Numbered from the stretch's first letter, positions 13,238 to 21,514 are shown. The stretch: DNA of 38,030 bases from JAUUZT01 sp964654015 (GCA_964654015.1 CAZZHQ010000015.1:1-38030); one strand, 5' to 3'. A program made the numbers and translations. Notes: generated from the letters alone by a model not told the origin.

Positions 13238-13705
13238 ATGTCCGGTAAGGCTTTAGCAGGACGAACCATTAAGTTATTCGGCACCACCGACCCGGAAATC
13301 ATCGCGGCAAGAGAGGGACTGGAAGTGACCAGGATGCCATTGCCCAGACGATGGTGGGACATATTGCTCTGGGATTGTGTGGCTATCCGTGACGACATAT
13401 CACTCCCCTTTGTTCGCTGGTGCCTGGCACACTGCCTTGGTCATCACTTCATGCACCATGGCAACCAGCTTAAAATGAAGGACCAAACCGTGTTGATACA
13501 AAAACGGTTATTGCAGGAGGCCGAGGCAGAATCGTTCGCCGCATACCTGCTGGTGCCCGAAAACGAACTGGATGAACTGAAACAGTTCGAGGGCGAAAAC
13601 CTCACCGCATGGCAGGTGGCCGAACATTTCACCATTCCCGCCGACATGGTCCCCTATCGACTTGGCAGCGGCGATAACCCTTACCTTAAATCCATCGGCT
13701 GGTAG
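13238..13705 (+). CDS. IrrE/ImmA-like protein with an altered metalloprotease motif
   Basis: A 155-residue protein with the IrrE/ImmA layout: a segment DCVAIRDDISLPFVRWCLAH, the zinc motif region HCLGHHFMHHG (residues 65-75) and EAEAESFAAYLLVP (94-107), where E96 would be the third zinc ligand, then TAWQVAEHFTIPADMV. In the usual HExGH motif the second position is the catalytic glutamate; here it is cysteine (C66, codon TGC). Zinc binding may persist but peptide cleavage by the standard mechanism should not. It is probably a non-catalytic regulator of the XRE protein encoded just upstream, or a family variant with a different chemistry. No strong ribosome-binding site; translation may depend on the upstream gene. 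Confidence 0.75.
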   Translation: MSGKALAGRTIKLFGTTDPEIIAAREGLEVTRMPLPRRWWDILLWDCVAIRDDISLPFVRWCLAHCLGHHFMHHGNQLKMKDQTVLIQKRLLQEAEAESFAAYLLVPENELDELKQFEGENLTAWQVAEHFTIPADMVPYRLGSGDNPYLKSIGW

Positions 13706-13802
13706 CAGGGCTTTCTCTTCCTTCCACCATCGTGAACTGCCCTCCCGCGATTACTGCCCTGCGCCCTTCCACATCATGCTGCCGGCAATATGGTCAATTC
13801 TC

Positions 13803-15038
13803 CTACTTGCCGCTCCGAATTGCCTGTATCCTCTGTAACAGGGGTGGATGAGAGTAATTAAGGAAAACGTAGAATGGGTGCGGCGTTAAATTCGTCAGGT
13901 TGACGGCTGACAGTTTCTTTAACGCATTTACCAGGTTAAGCGAACTGGCTATGGTATTGGCGGCAAAGCGGTCGGCCTCGTATTCGTTCTTCCGTGAAAA
14001 GATGTTCATTACAATCGACAGCACCATCTCTATCGGCGTATAAAGCAAGCCAAAAAAGAGCAACCCCGCGTAAACGGGCTGCTGCTCCATCTGAAAGGCC
14101 TGGTACAGACCGGGGTTAGTCAGAAACAGTGACAGTAAGAAGAAAATCACTCCCGCATGTAAAATACTGAATATTGTTCCTTTTAGAATGTGTTTCCTCT
14201 TGTAATGTCCGATTTCATGCGCCAGAATGGCAACCATTTCAGAAACCTCGTGCTTTGCTATCAGGGTATCGAAGAACACGATGCGCTTGTTTCTACCAAA
14301 ACCGGTGAAGAAAGCATTTGATTTGCTGGACCTCTTGGACCCATCCATGACCATGACGTTCTTGATTGGAAACTTGACCGCTCCCGCATAGCTCAGGATG
14401 GCATCTTTCAGCTCTCCATCCTCCATTGGACTGAACTTATTAAATAGCGGCATAAGCAGGGTCGGCGTAATATACTGCATGACCAGTGTGAATACGGCTA
14501 CCGCCGCCCAGCAGTAAAGCCAGGCATAGGCACCGGCATACTGAAACAAGGCCAGGATACCAGCTATAAGCAATCCACCCAGTACCACGAGAAGCCCCAG
14601 GCCTTTCATCCTGTCCAGAAAAAAGGTGCGTGGCGTAGTCCTGTTAAATCCAAATCGCTCCTCTATTACAAAAGTGCTGTAAATACTGAACGGCAATGCC
14701 AGCAGGTTATTGGCCAGGAACAGTAAGCCGATAAATAACAGTCCGCTCACCAGCGGAACCATATTCCAACTGCTGATAACCTCATTGAACCAGTTGAAGC
14801 CTCCGGCGAACCAGAAAACAAGCAGTACAACCAGGCTAAAGCTACTGCTCACCACATCGAAACGCGTGTTCGCCCGCAGGTATTCCTGGGATTTTCGGTA
14901 CTCCTCAGGGCTGAATATTCCCTTCAATATCGCCGGTAGTTCAAGAACCAGCGCCTTTATATTTAACGTGTTCCCGATTATCCCCAGGGAAAACTCCGCT
15001 ATAAGGGCTACAAGTATGATTATGGCAAACTCATTCAT
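13803..15038 (-). CDS. Ste24-type M48 membrane metallopeptidase
   Basis: A 411-residue membrane protein, close to the usual 400-430 of CAAX prenyl protease 1 relatives. The zinc motif is HEIGH at 274-278 and the third ligand lies in NEYEADRFAA (E352). About seven hydrophobic segments are visible, and the conserved FNRTTPRTFFLD stretch at about 131-142 and GSKRSSKSNAFFTGFG at 233-248 match the Ste24 core. Bacterial members are believed to act in membrane-protein quality control rather than prenyl processing. The ATG is preceded by GAAGGAAG. No co-transcribed neighbour; the frameshifted toxin gene ends 62 bases upstream on the same strand. Confidence 0.88.
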   Translation of the reverse strand: MNEFAIIILVALIAEFSLGIIGNTLNIKALVLELPAILKGIFSPEEYRKSQEYLRANTRFDVVSSSFSLVVLLVFWFAGGFNWFNEVISSWNMVPLVSGLLFIGLLFLANNLLALPFSIYSTFVIEERFGFNRTTPRTFFLDRMKGLGLLVVLGGLLIAGILALFQYAGAYAWLYCWAAVAVFTLVMQYITPTLLMPLFNKFSPMEDGELKDAILSYAGAVKFPIKNVMVMDGSKRSSKSNAFFTGFGRNKRIVFFDTLIAKHEVSEMVAILAHEIGHYKRKHILKGTIFSILHAGVIFFLLSLFLTNPGLYQAFQMEQQPVYAGLLFFGLLYTPIEMVLSIVMNIFSRKNEYEADRFAANTIASSLNLVNALKKLSAVNLTNLTPHPFYVFLNYSHPPLLQRIQAIRSGK

Positions 15039-15099
15039 ATGTTTCTACTTCCTTCGAATTAATCTTGCGTATCAAACAGTTCTTTGAATATGTAACATT

Positions 15100-15502
15100 T
15101 TATTTATTTTTTTTCGTCAATATTTTCTCATACTCTGAGCAAATCATTTTTTTATAACGATTCTCAAGTAGGGTAGATTGTGCCACAGCCTTTATTATAT
15201 TAGCCTTTGCTTCTTTTTTGATTGGGCTACGCTCATCTATGAGTTCAATATCATGGAACGGTATTAATTCAGTACAGTCTACATAAGAGTCATGCTTTAA
15301 GTATTTATGGTTTTCTTTATCTATTTATGGCTTGGCAAGATAGCATTAACGGTCTATTTTGAACAAAATTGCTAATTATTGAGTTGATAAAAAACCCCAT
15401 GTATTTTGAGTCTCTACAAACAATAACAACGAATTTATTTTTGGGGGATGGCTTTGCTTCCAGACAATTTTTTACATGATAGACATACCATAGCTTGGGC
15501 AT
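15100..15502 (-). pseudogene. Panacea-associated toxin candidate split by a frameshift
   Basis: From ATG ending at 15502 the frame reads MPKLWYVYHVKNCLEAKPSP, KNKFVVIVCRDSKYMGFFIN and on to QAINR, then stops at 15317. One base off, an open frame continues immediately as DKENHKYLKHDSYVDCTELI and PFHDIELIDERSPIKKEAKA to a stop at 15100. The two parts join into one coherent protein of about 133 residues if a single base is removed near 15320-15325 (AAATAGATAAAG). The order of strands, with KFVVIV and an HDSYVDC strand, is suggestive of a PemK/MazF-like barrel, though I am not certain. It lies directly after the Panacea antitoxin, overlapping its stop, so it is probably the partner toxin. Either a real mutation, a sequencing error or programmed frameshifting could explain it. 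Confidence 0.6.
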
Positions 15503-15507
15503 AATCA

Positions 15508-16026
15508 CTAGTTAAGATGACGGTTTTCTAAGTAATCAATTAAATCGTCTGAGTCATCAAATTGCTTTGCAATGTCAATAAGGGATATCTTTTTGCTCAT
15601 TGCCTTCCCTCTAGTATCCCAGGTATTTTTATAAGCATCATCATGAGTAGCACTTCTACGTTGCCAATTTGGTGCCTTTCCATATATGTCAATAATTTGG
15701 TCTAAACACTCAATATCTGATTCGCTTAAATAGCTTAAATCTGAATCACGCAGTGCCGTCACAGCGTTCCCCTGCACGTGAATGCCATCAATGGGAATAC
15801 TCGCTTTCTTTAGCAAATCATAAGCATTAGACGGTGCCGGACCTTCTTGCATTGCAACATAGGTTTCTCCAAAGATAAACCGCCCGTACTTTTCAAGGCT
15901 AGTCTTATCAACCAGATACAGCAACTTGCAAATACCATATATATCTGAATCAGATACTCTTTTAGCAAGATATAATATTGATTCAGTAGCTTTTTTAGCG
16001 TCAAAATTAAACTCTATTTTATTCAT
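15508..16026 (-). CDS. Panacea-domain antitoxin (SocA-like, DUF4065)
   Basis: A 172-residue protein (a GTG ending at 16035 would add three residues). It has the Panacea signature: a helical start, IYGICKLLYLVDKTSLEKYG with the conserved L-x-x-LLY-x-D, then GETYVAMQEGPAPSNAYDLL, the family's G-x-x-x-x-x-x-x-GP-x-x hallmark, followed by a helical C terminus ending DLIDYLENRHLN. Panacea domains act as interchangeable antitoxins that neutralise many unrelated toxins. The candidate toxin lies directly downstream and overlaps this stop codon. The module is A+T-rich compared with flanking genes, consistent with transfer. A promoter at 16040-16068 puts the transcript start within about ten bases of the start codon. 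Confidence 0.82.
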   Translation of the reverse strand: MNKIEFNFDAKKATESILYLAKRVSDSDIYGICKLLYLVDKTSLEKYGRFIFGETYVAMQEGPAPSNAYDLLKKASIPIDGIHVQGNAVTALRDSDLSYLSESDIECLDQIIDIYGKAPNWQRRSATHDDAYKNTWDTRGKAMSKKISLIDIAKQFDDSDDLIDYLENRHLN

Positions 16027-16039
16027 ATTCCTCACATAT

Positions 16040-16068
16040 ATTTTATCATTTAGTTAAGTACCTGTCAC
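16040..16068 (-). promoter_or_regulatory. Promoter of the Panacea module
   Basis: On the minus strand GTGACA, a 17-base spacer and TAAAAT. Transcription would start near 16033, leaving a leader of a few bases (containing GAGGA) before the ATG at 16026. Between this and the next promoter (16069-16291) I see no gene; a 60-codon open frame there has no supporting feature. Confidence 0.5.
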
Positions 16069-16291
16069 TACTGTCAAACCCCTGCATATAAGTCTGTTAA
16101 CACTTTCCTATTCAGTGACAAAATGAAATTGGGGATATCCATGCCAGCAAGTAACTGTACACAGCCTGTCAGGAAACTGTCAGCCAGGTATTGTTCCCTA
16201 TATTCACAGTCATTCACCATATACTTACTCCTTATTCCAAACATATACTTGTCACGAAGGGATAATTACCTTTTAATGTTATGCATCTGTT

Positions 16292-16320
16292 TTCACATGT
16301 TTTAATTAATCAGATATAAT
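16292..16320 (+). promoter_or_regulatory. Promoter of the exported protein / PAAR lipoprotein operon
   Basis: TTCACA (16292-16297), a 17-base spacer and a perfect TATAAT (16315-16320). The leader of about 38 bases ends in AGGGTGAACA before the ATG at 16365, a conventional ribosome-binding site. Confidence 0.65.
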
Positions 16321-16364
16321 TACCAGAGTAGGTTTCAGTTACAAAATAATCGTCAGGGTGAACA

Positions 16365-17084
16365 ATGAAAAAGGCAGCAATTGTAACAGCAGTGGTCTTA
16401 CTGGTGCTTTATCTCATCGCCGGGTACTTCATCGGTGGACTTCCAATCGCCTCAAAGATAATGGGCAGCAACCAGCCGGTTGACCTCGGCATAGAAATCA
16501 GCGTTGACAGTGCCTACCAGGGACTCGATGCGCTGGGACAACCGACCACCGTTGAAGAACTGCAGGAAATCGCGGATAACCCCGACTCCTTCGGAACGGT
16601 ACAAACAACGCTGACCGAGGAAGAGGCATCTTCATTAATGGCTCTTAACAATATCCCTGACTTCCCTGCCAGGCTGACGCAGATAAAATTCAACGACGAT
16701 GGAACAATAGAATCGTCAGGGATAATCTGGCTCGACAGGTTCCCAACATTCCTGGCACGCAACGGGGTTTCCTCCGAAGGGGTGGAAAAGGTCATGGGCT
16801 ATATCGGCTTTATGGATTCAACTACTTACTACATGAAGGGAACCTTCAGTATAAGCAACAACAACGTCGACCTGGACATGGACAGTGTCAAGGTTGGCCG
16901 TATCAGCTTACTGACGGGTATCATCAACGACAACAAGGGTTCCGTTGAAAATACGATATCCAATATCTTAACCAACAATGGCTATAACATCAGGAGTTTG
17001 TACGTCAGCGATGGAAAGGTCAACGTCGATATGGACCAGCCACTCGGAAGCATCGTCCCATGGCTTCAATACGTCCAGTCCTAG
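16365..17084 (+). CDS. Exported or membrane-anchored protein of unknown function
   Basis: The 239-residue protein starts with a signal or anchor helix (AAIVTAVVLLVLYLIAGYFI) after KK, without a lipobox cysteine. The rest is soluble: an acidic region (about 60-90), DFPARLTQIKFNDDGTIESS, a strand-rich middle and a C terminus with SLYVSDGKVNVDMDQPLG. It resembles proteins in which a hydrophilic repeat-like strand pair forms a lipid- or peptide-binding barrel, but I recognise no family. It is 11 bases upstream of the PAAR lipoprotein gene on the same strand and shares its promoter, so the pair probably works together at the outer face of the membrane. Confidence 0.65.
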   Translation: MKKAAIVTAVVLLVLYLIAGYFIGGLPIASKIMGSNQPVDLGIEISVDSAYQGLDALGQPTTVEELQEIADNPDSFGTVQTTLTEEEASSLMALNNIPDFPARLTQIKFNDDGTIESSGIIWLDRFPTFLARNGVSSEGVEKVMGYIGFMDSTTYYMKGTFSISNNNVDLDMDSVKVGRISLLTGIINDNKGSVENTISNILTNNGYNIRSLYVSDGKVNVDMDQPLGSIVPWLQYVQS

Positions 17085-17095
17085 GAATAGTAAAT

Positions 17096-17821
17096 ATGAA
17101 GAAGAGATTTTTATTAATAGCCCTGCTCCTGTTCACAATACCGGTACTTTCAGGATGTAACGGTAATTACAGCGAATACGAAGCCATGCAGGCTATCGAG
17201 GATTACCTTGCAGGCCTTCTTGATGAAGGCGAAGAAGTTGTGGAGGGAGACATTGTACAAGATGGGGTGACACTGCTGCTAACCCATCCGGCAGGAAGGA
17301 GCCCGAATGTGTTCACCACTGGCTGGGTTTTCGGAGCACGGTGCAGTTATGAAGGGAAAGATTATTCTGGTGACGTAAAATGGAGCGGCTCAGGTAGTTT
17401 CTCACCTGCTGAGGGCTCATCATCACGACCCTCCTTCAGTGGAGCGGGTGGAAACCAGATTGTGCTCTCTGTTACCATCGATAGTAAAAAGTATTCCAAG
17501 ACCTTCAACGTAAACGCTGTATCCCCAGCCGGGTATGCCAGTGCCGGTACGATAGCCAGTAGTACAGGAGATTCACACGGATGCCTGGCATGCCCTCACC
17601 CTATATCCCGCGGGCCAATTACTACCGGTAGCCCGAATGTGTTCGTCAACGGCAAACCAGCGGCAAGAGTGGGCGACGTCGGGGTGCATGCCATGTGCTG
17701 CGGAGCAAACACATTCAAGATAATCAGTGGCGACAGCCAGGTGTTGATTAACGGACGCCCTGCGGCAAAAATTGGCAGCCAGACGCAACACTGCGGCTCG
17801 ATGGGAGAAATCGTCGGCTAG
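17096..17821 (+). CDS. Lipoprotein with an Ig-like region and a C-terminal PAAR domain
   Basis: The start is the ATG at 17096, because MKKRFLLIALLLFTIPVLSG followed by cysteine is a clear lipoprotein signal with the lipobox LSGC (C21). An Ig-like strand region follows (about 80-145, including DVKWSGSGSFSPAEG and KKYSKTFNVNAV). The last 90 residues match PAAR: GCLACPHPISRG, SPNVFVNGKPAARVGDVG, HAMCCGANTFKIISGDS, VLINGRPAAKIGSQ and HCGSMGEIVG, with paired His/Cys residues that bind zinc. PAAR domains tip the spikes of type VI and related injection systems, but no such genes are in the window and here the domain is lipid-anchored. Its function is therefore open. Co-transcribed with the exported protein upstream. 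Confidence 0.8.
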   Translation: MKKRFLLIALLLFTIPVLSGCNGNYSEYEAMQAIEDYLAGLLDEGEEVVEGDIVQDGVTLLLTHPAGRSPNVFTTGWVFGARCSYEGKDYSGDVKWSGSGSFSPAEGSSSRPSFSGAGGNQIVLSVTIDSKKYSKTFNVNAVSPAGYASAGTIASSTGDSHGCLACPHPISRGPITTGSPNVFVNGKPAARVGDVGVHAMCCGANTFKIISGDSQVLINGRPAAKIGSQTQHCGSMGEIVG

Positions 17822-17974
17822 ACTGGTAAGCATGGCTTCACTAATATGGCAATCCTAAAATGACAGCCCTGCTTTAACCAGGATTACTGGCTGACCATCA
17901 CAGATCCATCACTCAAAGAAATTTCAGGTAGCCTTTCCTTACAACAACACAGCGGTAGTCCCGTAAGCGACCGT

Positions 17975-18622
17975 TTAAAGGTACTTTGTCAGTTCTGCCT
18001 CGAGGGCTTCTTTGGGCTGTGCGCCGACTTTCTGCCCTACCAGTTCGCCATCCTCGAATATAAGCAGTGTCGGAATGGACGTAACCCTGAATTTACCGGT
18101 TACAGATGGGTTGAAATCAACGTTCAGCTTGCCAAAGGTGATTTTTCCTTCATAGTCGCTTGCCAGTTCCTCGATTATCGGCTCTACCATCTTGCAGGGA
18201 GCACACCACTCAGCCCAGCAGTCAACAACCAGCAGGTGATATTCTTTCACCACCTGGTCAAAAGTTGCGTCATGGAGCTCGATTACCGGTCCCTCGTCCT
18301 GCTCCTTTTCCTGCTCCTCGTTATATTCAATGCTCATCTGCCCTGAATCCAGTTCGTTAAACTTGATGGGCAATCCCTTCCATTTAAACGATTTCTTCAG
18401 CTTACTGAAGGCCTCTGTCAACAGGAATTGCTTGCCAGCCTCCTCGAACTCAACCAGCTTGTCGAACAACTGGCGAGCATCTATCTCTTCCTTGTAGAAG
18501 TCTTTCAGCATTGAATCCAGATTTTCAAGCTCGTTTAGTTTGTCTCTCTCTTCTGGGCTAACGTCACCAATTTTATCCAGCCTCTGTTTTATAAATCGCG
18601 AAAATCCGTCTTGAAACACCAT
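17975..18622 (-). CDS. Thioredoxin with a helical N-terminal extension
   Basis: The start is the ATG ending at 18622, eight bases after GGAGGTGG; a longer frame would run into the upstream gene. The 215-residue protein has an all-helical charged extension (1-108) and a complete thioredoxin domain (about 112-215) with WCAPC at 139-143 and the cis-proline strand TSIPTLLIFEDGE. It should reduce disulfides of partner proteins; the extension probably binds a specific partner or DNA-free surface. It lies 26 bases downstream of the C_GCAxxG_C_C gene, so the two form a small redox operon. No thioredoxin reductase is adjacent. Confidence 0.85.
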   Translation of the reverse strand: MVFQDGFSRFIKQRLDKIGDVSPEERDKLNELENLDSMLKDFYKEEIDARQLFDKLVEFEEAGKQFLLTEAFSKLKKSFKWKGLPIKFNELDSGQMSIEYNEEQEKEQDEGPVIELHDATFDQVVKEYHLLVVDCWAEWCAPCKMVEPIIEELASDYEGKITFGKLNVDFNPSVTGKFRVTSIPTLLIFEDGELVGQKVGAQPKEALEAELTKYL

Positions 18623-18648
18623 GACTATGCCACCTCCAAAATTCCCTC

Positions 18649-19194
18649 TTAGGGTGCCAGCTCGCTTGGAGCCCAGATAAGCTTCATTATTTTCTCCGCG
18701 ACAACCCGGGCAGCTACCGCGCATACCTTGGGACAGCCTTGCTCGCTATGTCCGCCGGCATCGAGAAAACCCTGGTAGTCATCAGGCTCCCACATCTTGA
18801 AAGACCTGCCGTAGACCTTTGCCTGGACATCTTTACAAAAAGAAGTCTCCAGTTCGCCTTCAAATCCGAACGCTTTTTTCAATTCAGCTTTAATATCGTT
18901 GTATACCTCGAGAGATGTAACTTTTGCATCCCTGTAAGCCTTGCTGTCCTCTATTTTATCCCGCCCAACCAGCAAATTAAGCGCCATCAGAGCGCCGATA
19001 AATGCGCCGCAGGTTTCACTACGACTGATGATACCACCCGATAGTACGGTGGCAGCCTTCATCACTTCGACACTCCCTATGCCAAACTCTTTCTGGATAC
19101 TGTCCAGCACCGACTGTGAACAACCATGATAGTCCCTGTCATTCTCCATTGCCATTGAATAAACCCTATCCAGTTTTTCTTTTTCCGTTGACAA
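18649..19194 (-). CDS. C_GCAxxG_C_C family redox protein
   Basis: The start is a TTG ending at 19194: AGGAGG lies seven bases before it, while the ATG ending at 19245 has no ribosome-binding site. The 181-residue protein contains GCSQSVL (cysteine near 25), then GGIISRSETCGAFIGALMAL, the C-GA-x-x-G core of this family, and C-terminal cysteines in FCKDV and GCPKVCA. These proteins are predicted to be redox-active, with the cysteines possibly binding a metal or cluster; no enzymatic role is established. The thioredoxin encoded 26 bases downstream is a likely partner. The gap 19195-19496 (302 bases) shows no gene; a GTAAACAA element lies at 19441-19448. Confidence 0.8.
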   Translation of the reverse strand: MSTEKEKLDRVYSMAMENDRDYHGCSQSVLDSIQKEFGIGSVEVMKAATVLSGGIISRSETCGAFIGALMALNLLVGRDKIEDSKAYRDAKVTSLEVYNDIKAELKKAFGFEGELETSFCKDVQAKVYGRSFKMWEPDDYQGFLDAGGHSEQGCPKVCAVAARVVAEKIMKLIWAPSELAP

Positions 19195-19496
19195 TTCGCT
19201 GCCTCCTGATAAATATTTTAGTTCAATCGAAACGCCGTTCCACATTTCAGGCTTTCTCGTGTTCCACTGAACACAACTATGCTATCACCCTTGATTGCAG
19301 GCTGTAAAGGCAGGGATTTTAAACATTTAAAACCTCACTAAAAAACGGTTGATAAGTCCGATTCCACCCTAAAAACAACTTTTCTGCCGCTCCACCTTAA
19401 TTATTATAGTAACTCTTTCCGGGGTTTTAACGTTATACAGGTAAACAATCCTTCAGGACATGTTATTATTAAGTCAGCTAACAAGAGGAGGAAAAA

Positions 19497-20444
19497 ATGG
19501 AAGAAAAGAACTCTGATTTACAGGAAAATACAACCAGCATAGTAACAACCGAGAATATGAAACTGGAAGATACGCAAATGGCCGAACAGCTATATAACAG
19601 TGCCGGACTGGGCCCCGTTGTGGACGCGGGACTGAAAGACTATAACAGCCACCTTCAACAGGAGAGCAAGCTGCTCAACAGAGTGCTCGGCCCACGGGGG
19701 AGCGATATAAAGGGCTATGGGGAAGCGGTAGCCAAGAGAGTCGCCTTTGCGGTCTATGGCCTGTTGAACAGGCAGTATGGCGGAAAAGTAGGCGACCTGA
19801 GGTCTTATATAATGTCACTGGAAGACGAGCGAAACAGGGCAAACGTGAGATATGACGAACTCATGGGCAAGGTAGTTGGCATATTAGGCTCCGAATATCA
19901 GTCGTTAAGAACCGATTCCAATGCCTTCATGGAAAAACTTACCACTTTGATGGGAGATGACGTCAAAGCCTCCAAGATTAACTATGGTGAACTGGCGGAG
20001 AGACTGGCAGATATAGATGGGTTAAGGGCACAGGTAAAAACCCTGGAGCAGGAGAAGAGAAAGTTAACTGAAACATACGAAGCGCAAATAGCCAGCTTAA
20101 AAGGCGACCATCATGCTGAGGTCGCAAAGATGGATTCGCAGATAAATGAACTGGCAGACGAAAAAACAACACTAACAAACGACCTTGAACAGTCCAGGGA
20201 CAACTATGGCGATCTGAAAACGGGCATAAGCACCCTTGCTGCAGACATACCTTACGAAAATATGGGTAAACTGCTTGGAAAAGAACTGCATGCCTATGTC
20301 CTGAAAGACTCAAAGGTCCCATCCATAGTTATCGAGGGCGTGGGGAAATTCCTCGATTTCGAGAAATACCTTGGAGTCGCCGCGGAGAGAGGCGCTACGG
20401 ATGTGCGCCAAAAAATAGAACAGATAATAAGCAAATCTCCATAG
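19497..20444 (+). CDS. Coiled-coil protein of unknown function
   Basis: A 315-residue soluble protein with the start preceded by AGAGGAGG. There is no signal peptide or membrane segment. Residues about 30-95 are helical (LYNSAGLGPVVDAGLKDYNS, VLGPRGSDIKGYGEAVAKRV), 100-160 continue with charged helices, and 165-245 form a long coiled coil (RLADIDGLRAQVKTLEQEK, KRKLTETYEAQIASLKG, KTTLTNDLEQSRDNYGDLKT). The last 70 residues form a compact mixed domain. It could be a structural or scaffolding protein. I recognise no family. The gene stands alone and ends before a palindromic repeat. Confidence 0.65.
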   Translation: MEEKNSDLQENTTSIVTTENMKLEDTQMAEQLYNSAGLGPVVDAGLKDYNSHLQQESKLLNRVLGPRGSDIKGYGEAVAKRVAFAVYGLLNRQYGGKVGDLRSYIMSLEDERNRANVRYDELMGKVVGILGSEYQSLRTDSNAFMEKLTTLMGDDVKASKINYGELAERLADIDGLRAQVKTLEQEKRKLTETYEAQIASLKGDHHAEVAKMDSQINELADEKTTLTNDLEQSRDNYGDLKTGISTLAADIPYENMGKLLGKELHAYVLKDSKVPSIVIEGVGKFLDFEKYLGVAAERGATDVRQKIEQIISKSP

Positions 20445-20458
20445 CATAAAGGCGGCTG

Positions 20459-20504
20459 GATTCCTGCTACCTGCTTTCGCAGGCACAGGTTTAGCAGGAA
20501 TGAC
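20459..20504 (+). repeat. Palindromic ATTCCTGCT repeat, best-preserved copy
   Basis: ATTCCTGCT at 20460-20468 and AGCAGGAAT at 20493-20501 are perfect nine-base arms. Inside them CCTGC-TTTC-GCAGG forms a second stem, so the element folds as a nested hairpin. It could act as a terminator for the gene ending at 20444, but its dispersed copies in both orientations argue for a REP- or MITE-like element. The 20514-20552 stretch holds half of a GTCATCCTCGAGG repeat. Confidence 0.8.
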
Positions 20505-20622
20505 ACCCTTTACTGTCATCCTCGAAGGAGCATTAGCGACCGGAGGACCTTATTACAACCGCTTGCATTATATTTCTAATACTCTGCTATAATTCCCTGC
20601 AAACAGGAGTGCGTGAGTAGAT

Positions 20623-21024
20623 ATGGATAAACATACTGTAACCTTCAGGGTGCGTTATGCCGAGACGGACCAGAGTTGTGTGGTCCATCACAGTGTCTAC
20701 CCAATATGGTTCGAGATGGGGCGCGTGGAGTTGCTGCGCAGTTCAGGTCTTACCTACAACGAGATGGAGCGACAGGGCTTCTTCTTTGTTGTTGTCGATT
20801 TGCATGTCAGGTATCGGCAGCCAGCCAGGTTCGACGATGAACTGGAGATAGAGACAAGCCGCGCCAATAAAACAAAGGTTACCATAGAACACAATTACAG
20901 GATTACCCGCCACAGCGATGGTGAACTGCTGACCGAAGGAAGTACCCTCATCGCCTGCATCAACGGCAAGGGACGTCCCTGCCGCATTCCCGGAGCCATG
21001 CTAGAAGCAATAGGCGCCATCTGA
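20623..21024 (+). CDS. YbgC-like acyl-CoA thioesterase (hotdog fold)
   Basis: The 133-residue protein is of normal length for the 4-hydroxybenzoyl-CoA thioesterase/YbgC family. RVRYAETDQSCVVHHSVYPI contains the catalytic aspartate (D16) followed by the conserved H-x-x-Y-x-x-x-FE; LHVRYRQPARFDDELEIET is the second strand pair and KVTIEHNYRITR the third. It hydrolyses acyl-CoA thioesters; substrate length is not readable. A TATAAT lies at 20588-20593 without a good -35. No tol-pal genes are adjacent, in contrast with YbgC of proteobacteria. Confidence 0.88.
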   Translation: MDKHTVTFRVRYAETDQSCVVHHSVYPIWFEMGRVELLRSSGLTYNEMERQGFFFVVVDLHVRYRQPARFDDELEIETSRANKTKVTIEHNYRITRHSDGELLTEGSTLIACINGKGRPCRIPGAMLEAIGAI

Positions 21025-21083
21025 ATACTCCGCTATGCGGACTAAGAGTATTCTTCCTTATAAATCATGCCCTTTTTCTTTAT

Positions 21084-21130
21084 GTCATACCCGCTAAACG
21101 TGTGCCTGCGAAAGCAGGTAGCGGGTATCC
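21084..21130 (-). repeat. Palindromic ATTCCTGCT repeat, inverted orientation
   Basis: GTCATACCCGCTAAACGTG then TGCCTGCGAAAGCAGGTAGC. A shorter degenerate copy in forward orientation is at about 21238-21265. The gap 21025-21514 (490 bases) contains these, the next repeat and the leader of the surface protein; no gene is seen. Confidence 0.75.
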
Positions 21131-21275
21131 ACCATCCGGCTCACTTCAAGGCAATAATCTCACTTTTACACATGTATGGTATTTGGAACTGTAAGCTCAT
21201 GGCCTATAGTTCATGTCTTCCCACAGCTCCGATACCGGGTGGATTCCTGCTTCCGCAGAAATGACACACTAACTT

Positions 21276-21363
21276 GTCATCCTCGAGGGAGCGTTAGCGA
21301 CCGAAGGATCTCCCTGCTGGCTAGATTCAATACGATAAGATTCTTCGCTATGCTCAGAATGAC
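21276..21363 (+). repeat. GTCATCCTCGAGG ... GAATGAC repeat
   Basis: GTCATCCTCGAGGGAGCG, GCGACCGAAGGATCTCC, and GATTCTTCGCTATGCTCAG followed by AATGAC. Full-length copy; compare 4150, 27516 and 30111. Confidence 0.75.
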
Positions 21364-21514
21364 AAACCTTTTTGTCATTGTGTTACACTAAAGACCGTTC
21401 GCAAATCACTGGCAAATAATAAGTGTATTAGTCTATACTATCATGAGTAGTGCAGTAATGGACCTGATGTGAAATGAGCTTAATGAATTGCCTGGATAAA
21501 AAGGAAGGTATCAG

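Noticed and set aside
16123..16305. A 60-codon plus-strand open frame upstream of the exported protein
   Set aside because: No ribosome-binding site, no homology pattern, and it runs into the promoter of the next gene.
17096..17821. PAAR lipoprotein as evidence of a type VI secretion locus
   Set aside because: No VgrG, Hcp, sheath or baseplate gene lies in the window; one PAAR domain is not enough.
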